From Rehmannia glutinosa (Eukaryota; Streptophyta; Magnoliopsida; Lamiales; Orobanchaceae), in the NCBI GenBank assembly GCA_016081115.2, contig JABTTQ020003424.1:970725-1034724 (forward strand): DNA of 64,000 bases, in the 5' to 3' direction. Both the position numbers and the translations under genes were made by a program. Under the pieces are notes generated by a model. The model ran no database searches. It was not told the origin of the DNA and saw only the letters and a program-made list of their open reading frames with translations. Below are positions 45,069 through 57,849 of the stretch, in pieces (position 1 is the first letter of the stretch; each line of letters begins with the position of its first letter).

Positions 45069-47008
45069 AATACCCCAAACTTAAATCTGTTGGCCATCCC
45101 GGTCAACACTTTTAAAAACAAGACAAAACATGACTGGGAGTAATGAAAAGTAGAACGCACAACAACTCCATAAAATTTTGTATTGTTCATATATAAATGA
45201 GTATCAAGCAATGAATTAACCAAGCCTCAAACATCTAACATAGAGCACATATTAAAGAAACCATGGTAAATGCTAAGAATTACACCTCACAAAGATCAAG
45301 TGTATACTCTCATCTCGAATGAATATAGGACGTGTTTACGCTCAATTCAATTCAATATTGCGAATTACCATAGACTTGCAAATCGTCTCATATCTCCGCC
45401 ACTAGGATGTATGCAAAATTGTGAATCAAAAGGACTTTTCCCTTTGGTTGTAATGAAGGCTCTTTGGTTGGGGTAGGAAAATATGGATAGAGTGACTCAA
45501 ACTCGAGCGTATAGACCGGTGAGCATATAATTCATCTACATTAAAGCTCAATATGCTACTCAAATCACCTCTCATTTTCACCAACTCTTCTTATCTCCAT
45601 CCCCTTTATTTTGTAAACTCAACCATTCACATTACAATTCTTAACCTCCAAGTTCATTCAAAGAAAACTCATTCATCAAACAATTTTTTTTTTTTTTGGG
45701 ACTCTTATATGAGTTTTCAACATTTCATATCTCCTTTTTCTTTCTCTTTTGTTCCCATTAACCAACTCTAACATTATCTTCTAAAATTTTGATTCCACCC
45801 ATTCAACCTCATTTAATCCCTTTACTCAAATGCTATACGCTCAAGTGTAGGTAACAAATATATCAAGTTAAGTCTTGAATTGTGTCTATCAACAATTAAG
45901 CAATAGCTCAAGTTGGCTAACTAGGGATTTCAACATCATTAGGTAAGCAAAAGGCTTGAAGGGCTAACAAAAATGGCCTTAATCATTTTCACAATTCGCA
46001 AACAACATGTGACTTTGATAGAGATACAGAGCAAGTTATAGAATTCTAACAACATGAATGATACACTCAAATCACAAACAAGATGCATATGATATAAAAG
46101 CGCAGTAAGGCTCAAAAGCTCGATCTTGTAAATATGTAATTCAAAGCATCAAACCAAGTTTTCCATCTTAACATGCTCAATGTTATCTATTCACGGCTCA
46201 ATCAACTCATGCTCAACACTCAATCCAAACAATACAAAATTTTCAAAATCAATCACAAGTTACAATCAAGAGATTAACTCACTCCCTAAAATCTATGAAA
46301 GCAATAAACATGCTAAAATCGTAAACATGTTACTAATGCAAATGCAACTTAAAATGCTCTACATGCAACTATATGAACACACACAAACAAATGCAATTTT
46401 TTTTTTTTTTACACACTTCAAATCAAAATACAAACACATTTCAAATCAAAATACTAACTCTCCCCCAAACTTGAATGAAATTATATCGAAACAAGGGAAA
46501 GATAGAATTTCAAGAAAGAAAATGTGAAGTTACCATTGGGTTGCCTCCCAACAAGCGCTAGATTTACCGTCTATGGCGACGTATGAATTGATGCCTCTCT
46601 TGAATGCATATATTAGCTGCTTTGGGTCATGGTCAAGTGCCATATTTGCCTTACTTGCACCTAATAATGCATACTGGGGTGTCAAGCAAGGATTTGAGTC
46701 TGGCGTAGGAATATCTGATCCGGGTTTACGTGTATGTTGTTCGTTTGCATACGTATGATCGTATTTTCTCGCTCGGGAACAACTTTCTTATAATATCTCG
46801 CACGAATCGCTCATTCGTACACGCAGGTTGTGTGTTCCTTGTCCTGTTTTTGTTCTTTTCGGCGCCACATACTATTTGACCGTGCATAGACATACAATAT
46901 GTGTGTGGTTCTGAACTTTTGCTCTTCCAGGATCTTCAACTCCTCGTATTCGGTATCATTCCTTCGATGAATGACACTATATTGTTCCTTTGAGTTGACC
47001 GGTGGTGC
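45069..47008 (-). other. Gypsy interior without coding capacity
   Basis: It contains the polypurine tract (complement AAGTTTGGGGTATT at 45069-45082) and a long A/T-rich stretch with many 'actcaa' and 'aactca' phrases. At 46530-46570 is the family-typical TAGCGCTTGTTGGGAGGCAA (minus strand). No pol motif is found. Confidence 0.65.
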
Positions 47009-47311
47009 TCAAAAACGGCTCTTTTGTTGTTGCCCACCAACAATTGTAACTAATTGGCCCATTTGAGTCTCGAGATTTTCCAATTGTGAATCCATAGTAT
47101 TGGCCAATTGTGTCAATTGCAACTTCATCTTGTCCATCTTTGCTTCGTTCTTGGTAAAGTTATTTCTCATTTCCTCATGAATAAATTTATTTGACTCGCT
47201 TAATGAAGTCGTTTGATTCATGAATGAAATGAGGGCGTCTTCCAAAGATGGTTTTGCCTCTGCATCGGTAAACCCATTTATTACATTGAAGCTTGATGGT
47301 GGTGGAATCAC
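47009..47311 (-). pseudogene. Gypsy gag fragment (coiled coil)
   Basis: An open frame of 100 codons reads PSLEDALISFMNQTTSLSES and later LANTMDSQLENLETQMGQLV. This heptad-rich 'NLETQMGQLA' segment is typical of the gag C-terminal part of Athila/Tat gypsy elements. The N-terminal capsid part and everything downstream in pol are absent. Confidence 0.75.
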
Positions 47312-47582
47312 ATTCTCCGTATTAGCATATGAAAAATCTTCGTAAGTCCTCCAATCAACAATAGTGTGTAGGAGTAGGATTATTCCAATAAGCGTAGAAA
47401 TTCCAGTTATTGAAATAATTGACTTATTCCATCCGAACGGTGCACCTATACCAATTCAAAAAACAGATCAAGCATTGTAGAAGTATAATTTACAAAAGAA
47501 AAATGAAATAAAATAAAAAAAATGTCTAAATTAAGAATAATTCTATCTATCGCAATATTAGTACCAAAAATTGTATTAGTCC

Positions 47583-47599
47583 TGACAGAACGGCGCCAA
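47583..47599 (-). promoter_or_regulatory. Gypsy primer-binding site (Asp tRNA type)
   Basis: On the minus strand TGGCGCCGTTCTGTCAGG begins about 5 bases from the LTR end. Its first 10 bases agree with the tRNA-Asp complementary site used by Athila/Tat elements. Confidence 0.75.
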
Positions 47600-47604
47600 A
47601 AACT

Positions 47605-49069
47605 TGTTCGCCTTATTTTTAGCTTCATCGCAAAGTGTACGGTGTAGTTTATAGAATAGGGTAAGTAAGGTCGTATCCACGGAGACTAATAAATTAATGT
47701 GCTAAGTATTGAACTAAAATAGACTTATTTTTATTTAGACGATCGATATCGATGATTATTTGTAGAAGTAAAGACAAGAATAACCACAAAAACACAAGAT
47801 GAGAATAATAATGGAATTATCAAGGGAATGAAATGGATTCGGGTTATGGTTTCAATTAATATTCCTCTTGTTGTCCAATTTAATCAAAGCCAAAGTTATC
47901 ATCAATACATCTATAAAGACGATCACAACGGTATTTTATCCTCCCTCTCGAGATGTATATAAAGTGTAGATTGAAATATCTATGCTAGCATCTCTACTCA
48001 ACATAAGATACACAACTCACAAATGCACAAAAGATCATATATCCTCACAAATATTCACAAACCTCTCGATTATGCAAATATTCATGTCAAGTACTCAAGA
48101 TCTAATATTGAAACTCATCTCTCGAATTATGAATCAATATATCAAACATGCTAAATCATTGGCCAAATGATAAAACAAGAATAAGAACAAAGTACTCAAA
48201 TAGGCTTCAAGAAAATAACTTCAATTAAGATTAAAACATTCAACAAGAGTTCAATTAGTCTACTTCCAAAACCCAGAAATCACAAGAAGTTTAGCTACTC
48301 ATTACAAATAAACAACCCGTAGACAAATTGTTCATATTCATGACAAGCTAAAATGAAAGATTAAAGCAAGAATGAGAAAACTTAGGAAATGGATAATCTC
48401 TTGATTGATCTTCAATCCTCAAGCTTCAATTCGACCCGATTCTTCCTTGGTTCTTCCTTGATGAAGTTGATGTATTTTTGTGTTCTTGGGTGTATTCCCA
48501 CCTTTCCTTCATCCCCAGATCAAGGCTCCCATCTTCTATTTATATCCCCTCAAAAGTTCAAGAAAAGGTGGAGGAACATAGGAAATTCCGCCTGGGGTCT
48601 TTGCGGCGCTCGGGACCGGGCGCTGCAACGCCCAACTTTAATTTTTTGGGGTGAAAACTCAGACTTGCGCTGCGGCTAGTGTGACGAAAAAGGGCCGCAG
48701 CGCCGCCCCGATTTTAGTGCCCAACACGTCGAATTTGATTTTGAGCCCTTCATCAAAGTTGTAGCTCTATCTCTTAGTTCCATAGCCACTTGAATCATCT
48801 CAATATCAATTTTGTAGAGAGAGTTATGGCCAAAATACGAAACACTATCGTAATGGAAATTTGAGACGCGTTTGGACGTTTCTTCAAATCAATATCTCGT
48901 TGTTTGCTTGTTTGTACTTCTTTTGATACCCGATTCATTACTATGACTATAAACTCAATATAATTGGCTCTCAACATGGTTTGGCTACTCATATGACTCA
49001 AAATACTCAAAAACAACACAAAACTCAAGTCTAGAAAGCCCAAATCAATGTTATAAAACCAAGTGAACA
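47605..49069 (-). repeat. 5' LTR of the gypsy element (1465 bp)
   Basis: The termini are TGTTCAC (complement at 49063-49069) and GCGAACA (complement at 47605-47611), inverted TGTTC/GAACA. It contains 'ggtcgtatccacggagacta' (47669-47688), a conserved phrase near the R/U5 of such LTRs, and 'ggcgctgcaacgcc' near 48619. Confidence 0.82.
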
Positions 49070-49236
49070 AGAGAGCATTTAATCAAACATATGGTAGATA
49101 TGCTCACGGGGGCCGCCAATGAGTCGTAGGCGAGATTTCATGTTCCAAACATGGGACGCCAATTAATTATAACCACAATCCAACCATATTAAGAATCCCA
49201 AACAAGGCTTAAGTGGTTTCCTCAATTATTGTGGGC

Positions 49237-49284
49237 ACATTGCAATTGAGACAAATGGATTACAACAATGCCTTGTGTTTTTTT
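49237..49284. repeat. 45-bp duplicated flank, right copy
   Basis: It is nearly identical to 44548-44594 (one substitution, 'gcaatggag' versus 'gcaattgag'). The two copies bracket the gypsy element, but the right copy is 168 bp away from the LTR end. It is therefore far longer than, and not placed like, an integrase target duplication. Confidence 0.75.
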
Positions 49285-51889
49285 TATTATTAATGTTTTC
49301 TATCGGATATGGGTATTTGTCGTAGATCTCGTTGTTTGACACGGATGAGTGAAGCCCACCACATTTGGAAACCGCAATTAGAAGTTGAATATGAGTTTCT
49401 TGTGCACAAATGAAGAGTTTAGTCAAAAATCAACTTCTAGTCGATTTTGAGTTTTAGTTGAGTATGTTTGATGGAACGATAACCTGACGTTATTGTGCAT
49501 GTCTTGTTTTGGCTGACTTGGTAGGATGTTCACATCGATTGTCGTGTGGTTGGTGGATGGGATTTCAAGTTGTTGATTTTGCCTCTAATTCAAGATCAAG
49601 TTTCAACATGCATTTATTGGATCGATTCGGTTTCAGGGTGGATAAAGTTGTTGCTTGGCCTTATTTTTATTTGCTTGTCGGGATTGAGTTTTATGCTAGA
49701 TCAAGTTGGGGAATTTTGTTGGATTCGGAGCTCCGACGCCCGCCAATTTGCCAAGTCCTTCAATTTTTGGTATTTTTTTCCTCGCGATTCATCCGCTTCC
49801 TAGACCATCAATTTTGGATGCCTCTCTTTCGCTTTTCTTTGGAGGTATTTGTTCTATAAATTTATATTCGAGTTTAATATTATGATCTATCATTTTGAAA
49901 CAAACAATGCATTGGTTTCAATTTAAATCTCCACACATATAAACAAACAAGAGAAGTAATATTTTGTTCTAATTTCAAATTATCACCAAAAAATTAAATT
50001 AAATTTTTTTTAGAAAATTGCTCAAAAACAATTTATTTAGAAAAAAACCACTTTTTTTTTTGAAGCCGTATTTTCTTTTTAAATCGAGAAAATAGTTTTA
50101 AGAGAAACGGATAATTTTATTTATTGACCTTACCCAAAAAATTATTATTTATTGACCTTACCCAAAATATTATTATTTATTGAGTAATTTGATTTTTTTA
50201 AGCAACATTACATTTATGAAGAAAGCAAGGATTGCATTTTTGTAATAAATAATAAATCACTTGACCTACAAAATTTTCAGGATGAAATTATTTAATTCAA
50301 TCCCGCTTTATTATATCATGTGAAAATAATATGTTTGTCGTTAGTGGGTAATGAGATACTACATAATTGGGCACCACCTAAGTAACTTGCGATTTTAACA
50401 TGTGTCCCATTATGACACATGCATGTATTTTTTTTTAAAAAAAAAAAAATTAACACATGTTAAAATTGGATTGAGATTTCTATTCCGCTTCTCCTATTTA
50501 ACTCATATTCCATTATATCATATGAATGACACGCGTGACAAAATGAAATGATACAATCAGATTTGCACGTGACATTCATCCGAAGAAATGGAACAGGGGA
50601 CATCTTATCCCGTTAAAATTACAAGGAGTTGAGTGGACTCAATTGTGTAGCCATACCTAATTGGCCTTTCTGATGACCAAAATCTTATGCAAGTAAACCA
50701 ATTAGCATACGGTTGCACGTAAAGAACCAACGCGTCGACCACAGAAAATCTTGACTCCTGAGTCACAAACTGACGATGATCTCATGTGACGTCACATTTC
50801 CCGCTTAGGCAGCGCCTCGTAATCGCTAATGGTGCGCATTGGGGCCCACGTGATTTTTCAATATTTTTTGATTTGGCAATAAAATACATTGTATCTGGAC
50901 ATATTTGTATCTAGACAAATGGAAAATGATCAACTGAAGACCAGAAGCCTTGATGATTATCAATTTATCATTTTATTGTTGATTAATTATGTAATTAAAA
51001 TAATCCATAATCTTCTTTATAGATCTTCTATTTTTTTTTTTTTTAAATTTTTCTAGACAATTGTTTGAGGACTAATACCCACAAAAGTATGGTACTTACT
51101 AGCATAAAAGATAAAATCTAATACTATATTTTGAGTTTTGGATTTTCAGCTTCAGATGATAGTAACAAAATTTTCAGAATTTTTAAATTGTCCAAATAAA
51201 AATACGGTATTGTAAATATAGCAGTTTATTTATTTTTTTTATGAAATATTTATGATGTCTTCAATACATAGTACTTATCTTTTCTCAAAATTAACATTCA
51301 CAAATTGATTTACCTTTTTTTTCCATATAATATTTTTTCTCAAGTTTTTATAAAACCAAAAAAAAATACCAAAACATTTTTTTAATATGAATCCTACGAA
51401 ATAAACAATAAATATTGGGATATCATTTATTTTGTTCTTCCCTAAGCACTTTGCAAAGAGTTATAATTTGGTTTAGATTTAGAGTGAGTTTTTCAATTTC
51501 TGTCTGGATTTAAAAAAATGATGGAATATTACTGGATTGGCTATCCAACCATGAATAATGCAATAAAACTGTGACAGAACACTACAACTTTTTGTTTTTT
51601 TTTTTATTTTAAGAGAATGATTCCAGCATATTCTTTTGAAAGAGAGAGAGAATATTATAGGTAATATTCTTCTCCAAATTCGATTTTATCTTTGGTTAAA
51701 GTACTGTAATTTGATATGTTTTTGCGGTCGTGGTTTTATTGAAAATCTATGTAATGTCAACATGTTTTTGTTGGGGGACAAAATTGACTTTTCATGATAT
51801 TTTATTATTTTAATTAGTTTACATATTATTTAATTTCGAAATTGCTTAATTAATTATCCAATATTATTAATTATTATTAGATCACAAGT
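49285..51889. other. Intergenic AT-rich region, with a promoter-like patch
   Basis: No gene is supported. 50795-50860 stands out with TGTGACGTCACA (palindromic TGACGTCA), a cluster 'cccgcttaggcagcgcctcg' and 'ggggcccacgtgat' (G-box core). Tandem 'ttattgaccttacccaaaa' occurs twice (50123-50141, 50152-50170). (A)n and (T)n runs are common. Confidence 0.45.
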
Positions 51890-52200
51890 ATAATTATCGG
51901 GGCCACGCGCCCATTACCCCACACCCACTTAGTCCTTCTAGGCCCACGCCCCGATTCATGTTAAAAAATGTCTCTCTCGGTATTTTAAGTATTTTGGATT
52001 ATTTTCGATTAATTATTCTCAATTGTTATTTCCTTTGCCCTGGACTTTCTCCAACTCCAGATCGACTTAAGCGCTAGAGTGGCCTCGGGACAAACCAGGG
52101 ACGTCTAACGTCTGTTGAATTATTACAATAAAGCTCTCACCTCAAGAATTCGACTCAGGAGAATAAATTGGGCTTTTTATCAAAAACTCTAACTAGAAGT
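51890..52200 (+). repeat. Probable gypsy LTR remnant
   Basis: 'cgacttaagcgctagagtgg' followed by 'cctcgggacaaaccaggga' (52062-52102) has the form of the conserved R/U5 segment of plant gypsy LTRs ('ACTTAGGCATCGGAGTG...'). No partner LTR or element body is visible. Confidence 0.45.
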
Positions 52201-52264
52201 GATCATGATTTAAGCAACATCAGTTTTATTGTATTTAGTGGTAGACATTTTCTTTTGTTTTTAG

Positions 52265-52350
52265 TACATATCTTGATAGGAGAAGGGGTGATGTGAATCG
52301 AACCATGTCTGATTTGGATTTGCGGTCTTAACCACTCGACCACTATCTCA
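52265..52350 (-). mobile_element. Minus-strand tRNA-derived SINE fragment
   Basis: On the minus strand it reads GATAGTGGTCGAGTGGTTAA (A box) and ATGGTTCGATTCACATC (B box). It is the same family as 22345-22440. Confidence 0.55.
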
Positions 52351-55300
52351 TTCTTTCGTTTGAGTATAATCCAACCCATTATAGATCACATATATTCGTA
52401 TGAGATGGTGGGGTCAATCATTTCATAAAGACACTCTACCACGTAAAACTAAAGGTTCATCCCATTCTTAGTGCAAATATTTTAAGTATAGATGTTTTGC
52501 CAATATCACCTTGTGGTGGTTAATGGAGTTATTGTAAGGATATATAATTTTATTCAAATTAAATAGTGATTGACTACTATTTTGAAAAATAATTACATGT
52601 TTTCTCCAACCATGCATCAATGCTAATGGCTAAACACAATTCAATTTTCTCATTTCATACTATTCTAGAATTTAGAATAGTATAAGTTACCTATTCCAGT
52701 GAAAATATCAATTTATATTTTCATTTCCTACAAAGAATACCTTCTCAAATATATAATTTAAATTTTCTTTGACTTAAACGTGCAATAATTTCTTCCACCT
52801 CATCAAATGATTTTATGGGGAAAAAATACTCTTGAAAACCTTAGTCGTCTTCTTCTCTTTTTACTTCTTCTACATGGGAGGATGAGGGTAGCGAGTTTTT
52901 CTTATTTTTTCATTTAGTTGTTTGTATCTCTCCTTTTCTGCCAGCTTCTCGAGTCTCCCCATGAGAATCTATGTCCCTTAATAAGTAAGTTTCTTCCTCT
53001 TAATAAGTGGTGTTTTATCCCAAATAATGGTATTTCGTTCATAAAATTTTGTCGTTGTGGAGCTTATAGTTTCGTGGTGTGGGTGATTTGTGCAAAAGAT
53101 TCGAGATGACCCTTACTAGAATATTAGTGACAAACGCGAATTTGTGATTTGTTCACTATTTTTGCGATTTTACGATTTTACAACATCAATTAGATCAGTA
53201 TAGGTTTAAAATTTTTCTATGTTTTACATATGTATAAATTTATGATTTTAAAGGTCTATTTGTTATCGGTTGTAAAGTTGTTCGCTAAATGAGATGGATT
53301 GATTCTCTTAAAAATAAAAACTAGTCTTTTTTGTGCGATTGCCGTAGGGGTGTATTAACACAAGACATATAAATTGCATTCATATTAAAGTTACAATGTT
53401 AATGAATATAAAACGTATAATACAAACCTCAAACAATTAAATCACGGCATTTCAAAATTATAAATTTTGGATTATTTCTTTGTACACAACATTATTAAAT
53501 GTTCTGTTTGGTTTTATTTTATCATCGTCACAAACTAATATTTTCAAACTATTAGGATATGTGATTTGTGAAACAATAACATATACTTTCAAATTAATTA
53601 TTCTCGTTATTTGCTACGTTTTGTAATATTATTAGATAGTTTTATTTTTCGATATTTGCGTGGGATATTTTTGTTTATTGAATAATTCGGTGTTCAATGG
53701 TGTAGTAATTTTGTATTTTTGTATTATTTTTACTTTAAATTAAGGATTGCACTATATTTTATGTTAATTCAATTGGTTTTTGAAAAAATGATGTATCGAT
53801 CGATTTATAAAGCATAATATTAATATGTATATTAAATTTTCCTTATTGTCAATATTTAGATGTTATACTTACGGAAAATTTTGTATATCCGAAATACTAT
53901 AATTACACATTGGCGATCCATTTGTAAATTAAAAACCCATCAACATCGATTTAAAGAATTCTCCACATAAATTATTCAATGGTTGGTTTTATTTTTGTAT
54001 TGAAAATTAGATTGCAATCATTCAAATATTGAGTGTAAAAATATATATCATAAATTTACCATAATAAAATACTTTGTTTCAACGATTTGTAATTAAAGAT
54101 TAATGTCTTAAGGAAACTACTTTTGAGAGTCATGACTATAAGTGCTAGTCGATTTTTAATCATAGATTCTCCAAGATTACTTCACTAATTATCAAATTTG
54201 ACATTACATATTGCGATTTATATTTTTATATATACATAGATGTCAAACAAAGTATCAAACAAACAATTTCATATCTAATAGTCTAAATATATAACTTTAA
54301 AGAAGTGACGAATCTAAAAATTAGTAGTAGGGTGGTTAAACAATAAAAATTTCACTACGATATATATATATATATATAGAGTCGAATATTTTAATATTCA
54401 TTGAAATTGTGCCCAATAAGACGTCAAGAATAGAATTAATTAATAATAGAGTGTGCATCCCTATTATCAACAAAAACTCGTTTAATATATATAACATTAA
54501 ATATTCTTTAAGAAAATCATCTGCAATTTCGTTACGAGGTGACGTCTTCACAATATATTTCATAGCTGCAAATACTCTTTTAGTTCTGACATTATAAACA
54601 TGTAACATCAAAACAATGTGAATTAATCTAGTCAATTTAACGTAAACCTTTGATTTTGTTCTTAAAACCTTGAAGAAATTGGAGCTAGGAATAAGTAGAT
54701 GGGAAAAACAAAATCACAATACAAAGTTACTATTTACTGACCAATGACTATCTAAGTATCATAAAATTGTTATTTGATTTTAAAACAAAATAAAGTGGAA
54801 TTGGGATTGGGGAAAGCAGGATGGAGAGGTGGAATTGGAAAAAAGAGTGATGAAATCAATTTGGATTATTAGTTGTGGTTCATTAAATATTTTTATACAT
54901 TAAAAAGAGGTGAAATTTGGTAAAATTGTGGGTTGGGCTAATGATAACAAAAATAATTAAAAAACATCTTTGTTAAATTATCTTCTACAAGATTTGCCTT
55001 TGGGCTAAACAAGACATGCATTATATAGATCCTTTATGCTTTGAAAATTGAATATTAAAATATATTGATAAATACAAAAAATTATTTATTAACACAAAAA
55101 GTACATTAACAAACATTAAAAATAATTTTCTATATATAAATCACTATTATGAGTATAGTGTTATTTGAAATATAATTTTTAATTTATTATGATATAAATA
55201 TATAAAATGATGCTATGTACCAGATATATGTAATATATAATATTTAGATACATATTATGATATATTTTTTAATTAATATAAGTATTTTTAATTGAATTTA

Positions 55301-55750
55301 ATAAACTTATTACAATTTATATAATTATGAAAAATGGGCTAAGCATGAGATAATAACTATGCATATATCACAAAAAATACATAAATTTACAAATTGATGT
55401 CCAATAGCCCAAATATATAACTATTGCAGCCCATTACAAAATAAGTTTTTAGCAAATATATCTGATATTTTTTATTTTTTACGCTTATTTTTTATTTTAT
55501 ATATGCAATATGGCTGTCAAACCAATGGTCGTAAAAAGACGATTAATTTGATATATTGTACCTGAAAAAGGGATCAAAAATAGAAAAGTTATTAAATTTT
55601 ACAAAAGAAAAATAAAAATATAAAAATAATAATTAATGTAGTACACACAGATTTGGAAAAACTTATTTTTATATAATGTTTTGTTATTATATATACATAT
55701 AAATTTTCTAAAATTAATTTATTAGTTACCAAAATTAATGTTACATGTTC
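52351..55750. other. AT-rich intergenic region with no recognised gene
   Basis: I see no supported coding region. A (TA) run lies at 54361-54378. The composition is uniformly A/T-rich with scattered short frames that lack any domain. Between 53130 and 53300 'tttgtgattt' and 'tttgcgattttacgatttta' phrases recur. Confidence 0.5.
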
Positions 55751-56085
55751 TAATTATATTTTACTGATTCTAGAAATGTGTTTTAGGCGGGAAAAAGTTT
55801 TAATTGCTATTAATCTTCCCGACAAATGATAGACACAGGCAAGAGGAATCTTCCATCTTGAAACCATTTCGTGATCGGTCTCGGCAAAGGGCAAAACCTC
55901 ACCACAGAGAGGTCTGCGATAGTACATTGTGGTACATCCCACAAGCGGATGTTTAGGCACCTCGTCGACTTCGGGCAACGTTGGGAATCGCAGGTATGCG
56001 GAATATCAAAAGCGACTTATGGAAGGTATCCGATTCGTGATCAAGCAAAGATACTAGGAACATAATTTATCTTGGTGTCGGTATA
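55751..56085. other. Unassigned GC-richer fragment before the solo LTR
   Basis: 55850-56000 is more GC-rich than its surroundings and open in short frames on both strands (for example 55754-55978 minus). It resembles decayed retroelement sequence, but no motif identifies it. Confidence 0.3.
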
Positions 56086-57344
56086 TGTTAGATAAATGTT
56101 TTTATCAAAATTTTGATGATTTTGTTTAAGCGAGTTTTTACACCAAAACAATGTCCCTAAATGTTGTCCAAATACTCCCGATTGTTTTAAAATATTTTTA
56201 CTAATTTTTTGGAGTATTTCTTGAAGTTTATTTTTGACAAAAATTGGACAAACCTATACGTTTTTGGTCAATTGGTCGCCCAGAGGGCAACCCATGCCGA
56301 AAGTCGAAACTCAAACAGTAAAACAAAGCGGGGATGAAAAAGGCGGTCGACCCGGTCGATGGCGGTGTCGCCAGGTGGACTACCCGGTCGACCGACGCGT
56401 GCAAGTTTGCCAAACGCCGATTTTTTTTTTCTCGTATTGAAATTTTGAGAGCGCAACCGGTCAACATAGGGGGCGACCGGTCGGACCCCCCGTCGACCGG
56501 TCCCCCTGTGTAAAATAGTGCGATCTACTTTCAAATTTCTATCTCTGCGCGACCGTTCAACCTCTATTTTTGACAGCAAAATTCAAACCGTTGGACAACC
56601 ATTATCAGCAAGATTTACTTTATCAATTTTGTACTATATTTCTACATCTTGTGATCTTCTTTTTGTAGACAAAAGTGAAGATGAAGGAGCATATGTTGGA
56701 GATCCAATCTTGAAGACTCTCCCATAAATAGAGGATGATTTGAAGACACAAAACATAACACATAAGCATACAATACAACAAGAAATCTGCAAAATTCTCA
56801 AAGCTTTCATTTTTACATTCTTGTTGTAATAACCTAAGTTCTTGTACTTACACAATTTTGAGGTCTAGGCTTTTGTTCTTGATTACACTTACACTCAAAG
56901 TTTGTATACTTCATTTATTGAGTTGTAATCTTGAATTTTTCTATCATCCAAAACAAGATATCCTTGTTAATGTTCTTGTAGTAAGAACACACTTGGAGTG
57001 ATCTTAGGTGTTGAAGAGTGTGGTACTCTTCATAGGTGTTGAAGGAAGATTGTGGTAATCTCCTTGAAGGTGTTGTAAGAAGATTGTGGTAATCTTCAAA
57101 GGTGGTGTTGTATTAATTGTGGTAATTAATAAAATCTTTTTTTCTTTTTGAAATCCACTTGAGGATAGGGGTGGTAGTAGATTAGGCCAGGTGGGTTGAA
57201 CTACTATAAATCATCGAGTGTTGTTTAATTTCCACATTTACATTCTTGTCATTCACTTGTTCATTCGAAAAAGAGGGCGATTTGTGAAAAATCGGCATAA
57301 TCTATTCACCCACCTCTAGATTATCGTAGCCACTTGGACTAACA
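56086..57344 (+). mobile_element. Solo copia LTR (1259 bp)
   Basis: It is complete, with perfect inverted ends TGTTAG and CTAACA, and the same family as the LTRs at 1-896, 897-1961 and 6461-7741. No primer-binding site follows and no polypurine tract precedes it, so it is a solo LTR. The 5-base flanks GTATA and AAGAT do not match, which suggests recombination between two elements or later rearrangement. U3 here has a single copy of the ~160-bp unit that is doubled elsewhere. Confidence 0.85.
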
Positions 57345-57560
57345 AAGATATTCGCCGACAAGAATTTTGGAGGCCTCCGACTGGACCTTGTGTTCTCTCA
57401 TCGGCTCGGCCCGGGAGTCGAAGGCCCCCACCTTGTCCCTCACCTCTGTTTTGCCCGGATGCTCTCGCCTTCCTTCCTATGGGCAATTCTTCGTGCCCAT
57501 ATGTTCTCCCACCACATATTGCATCGAGGAGGGGAGATAAAATTTCCTTTCTTCCCCAAA
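57345..57560 (-). pseudogene. Possible gypsy gag N-terminal fragment, antisense
   Basis: On the minus strand one frame reads WWENIWARRIA and, after a frame change, EVRDKVGAFDSRAEPMREHK. The 'WWEN-WA-R' start and charged coiled-coil style resemble the gag N-terminus of plant gypsy elements. It ends abruptly at the solo copia LTR boundary. Confidence 0.35.
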
Positions 57561-57849
57561 TTCTCTTGCTCGGAATCTGGTTTGAGTTCGATATTTCCAC
57601 TACACTTCCACCCCATGAGATACTTGATATCTCGGGAGGGTCTTCGATGAGAAACTACACACTAAACTCCTATTTTAATTTGGCTATTGGAATGGGAACC
57701 ATACATAATTAAAAAGGGAAAAATGAAAGTTACCTAATGAAAAATGAGAAAGTTGTTTTGCTCGATCGACTAGAACGCACGCTTCTCTGTGTTTTCTCTC
57801 TGTAAAAAAGTTGAATGCTTGTGGTAAAAGTGAAAAAAGAATGCTCCGG

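Larger units (their letters stand above)
44610..49069 (-). mobile_element. Ty3/gypsy deletion derivative (Athila/Tat-like)
   Basis: It is on the minus strand: 5' LTR 49069-47605, primer-binding site 47599-47583, a gag fragment 47311-47009, a 'TTGGGAGGCAACCCAATGG' 3' region near 46536-46560, a polypurine tract at 45069-45082 and a truncated 3' LTR 45068-44610. The interior is only about 2.5 kb and has no protease, reverse transcriptase or integrase. The 'GGGAGGCAACCC' sequence and an Asp-tRNA-type PBS are typical of Athila/Tat gypsy elements, so pol was lost by deletion. It depends on other elements for mobility and is now 3'-truncated. Confidence 0.8.

Noticed and set aside
49509..49859. Plus-strand frame of 116 codons (hydrophobic, Trp/Phe-rich)
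   Set aside because: There is no recognisable domain, no splice context and no conservation signal that I can see; it is consistent with chance in T-rich DNA.
54355..54380. (TA)n run
   Set aside because: Simple microsatellite with no further structure around it.
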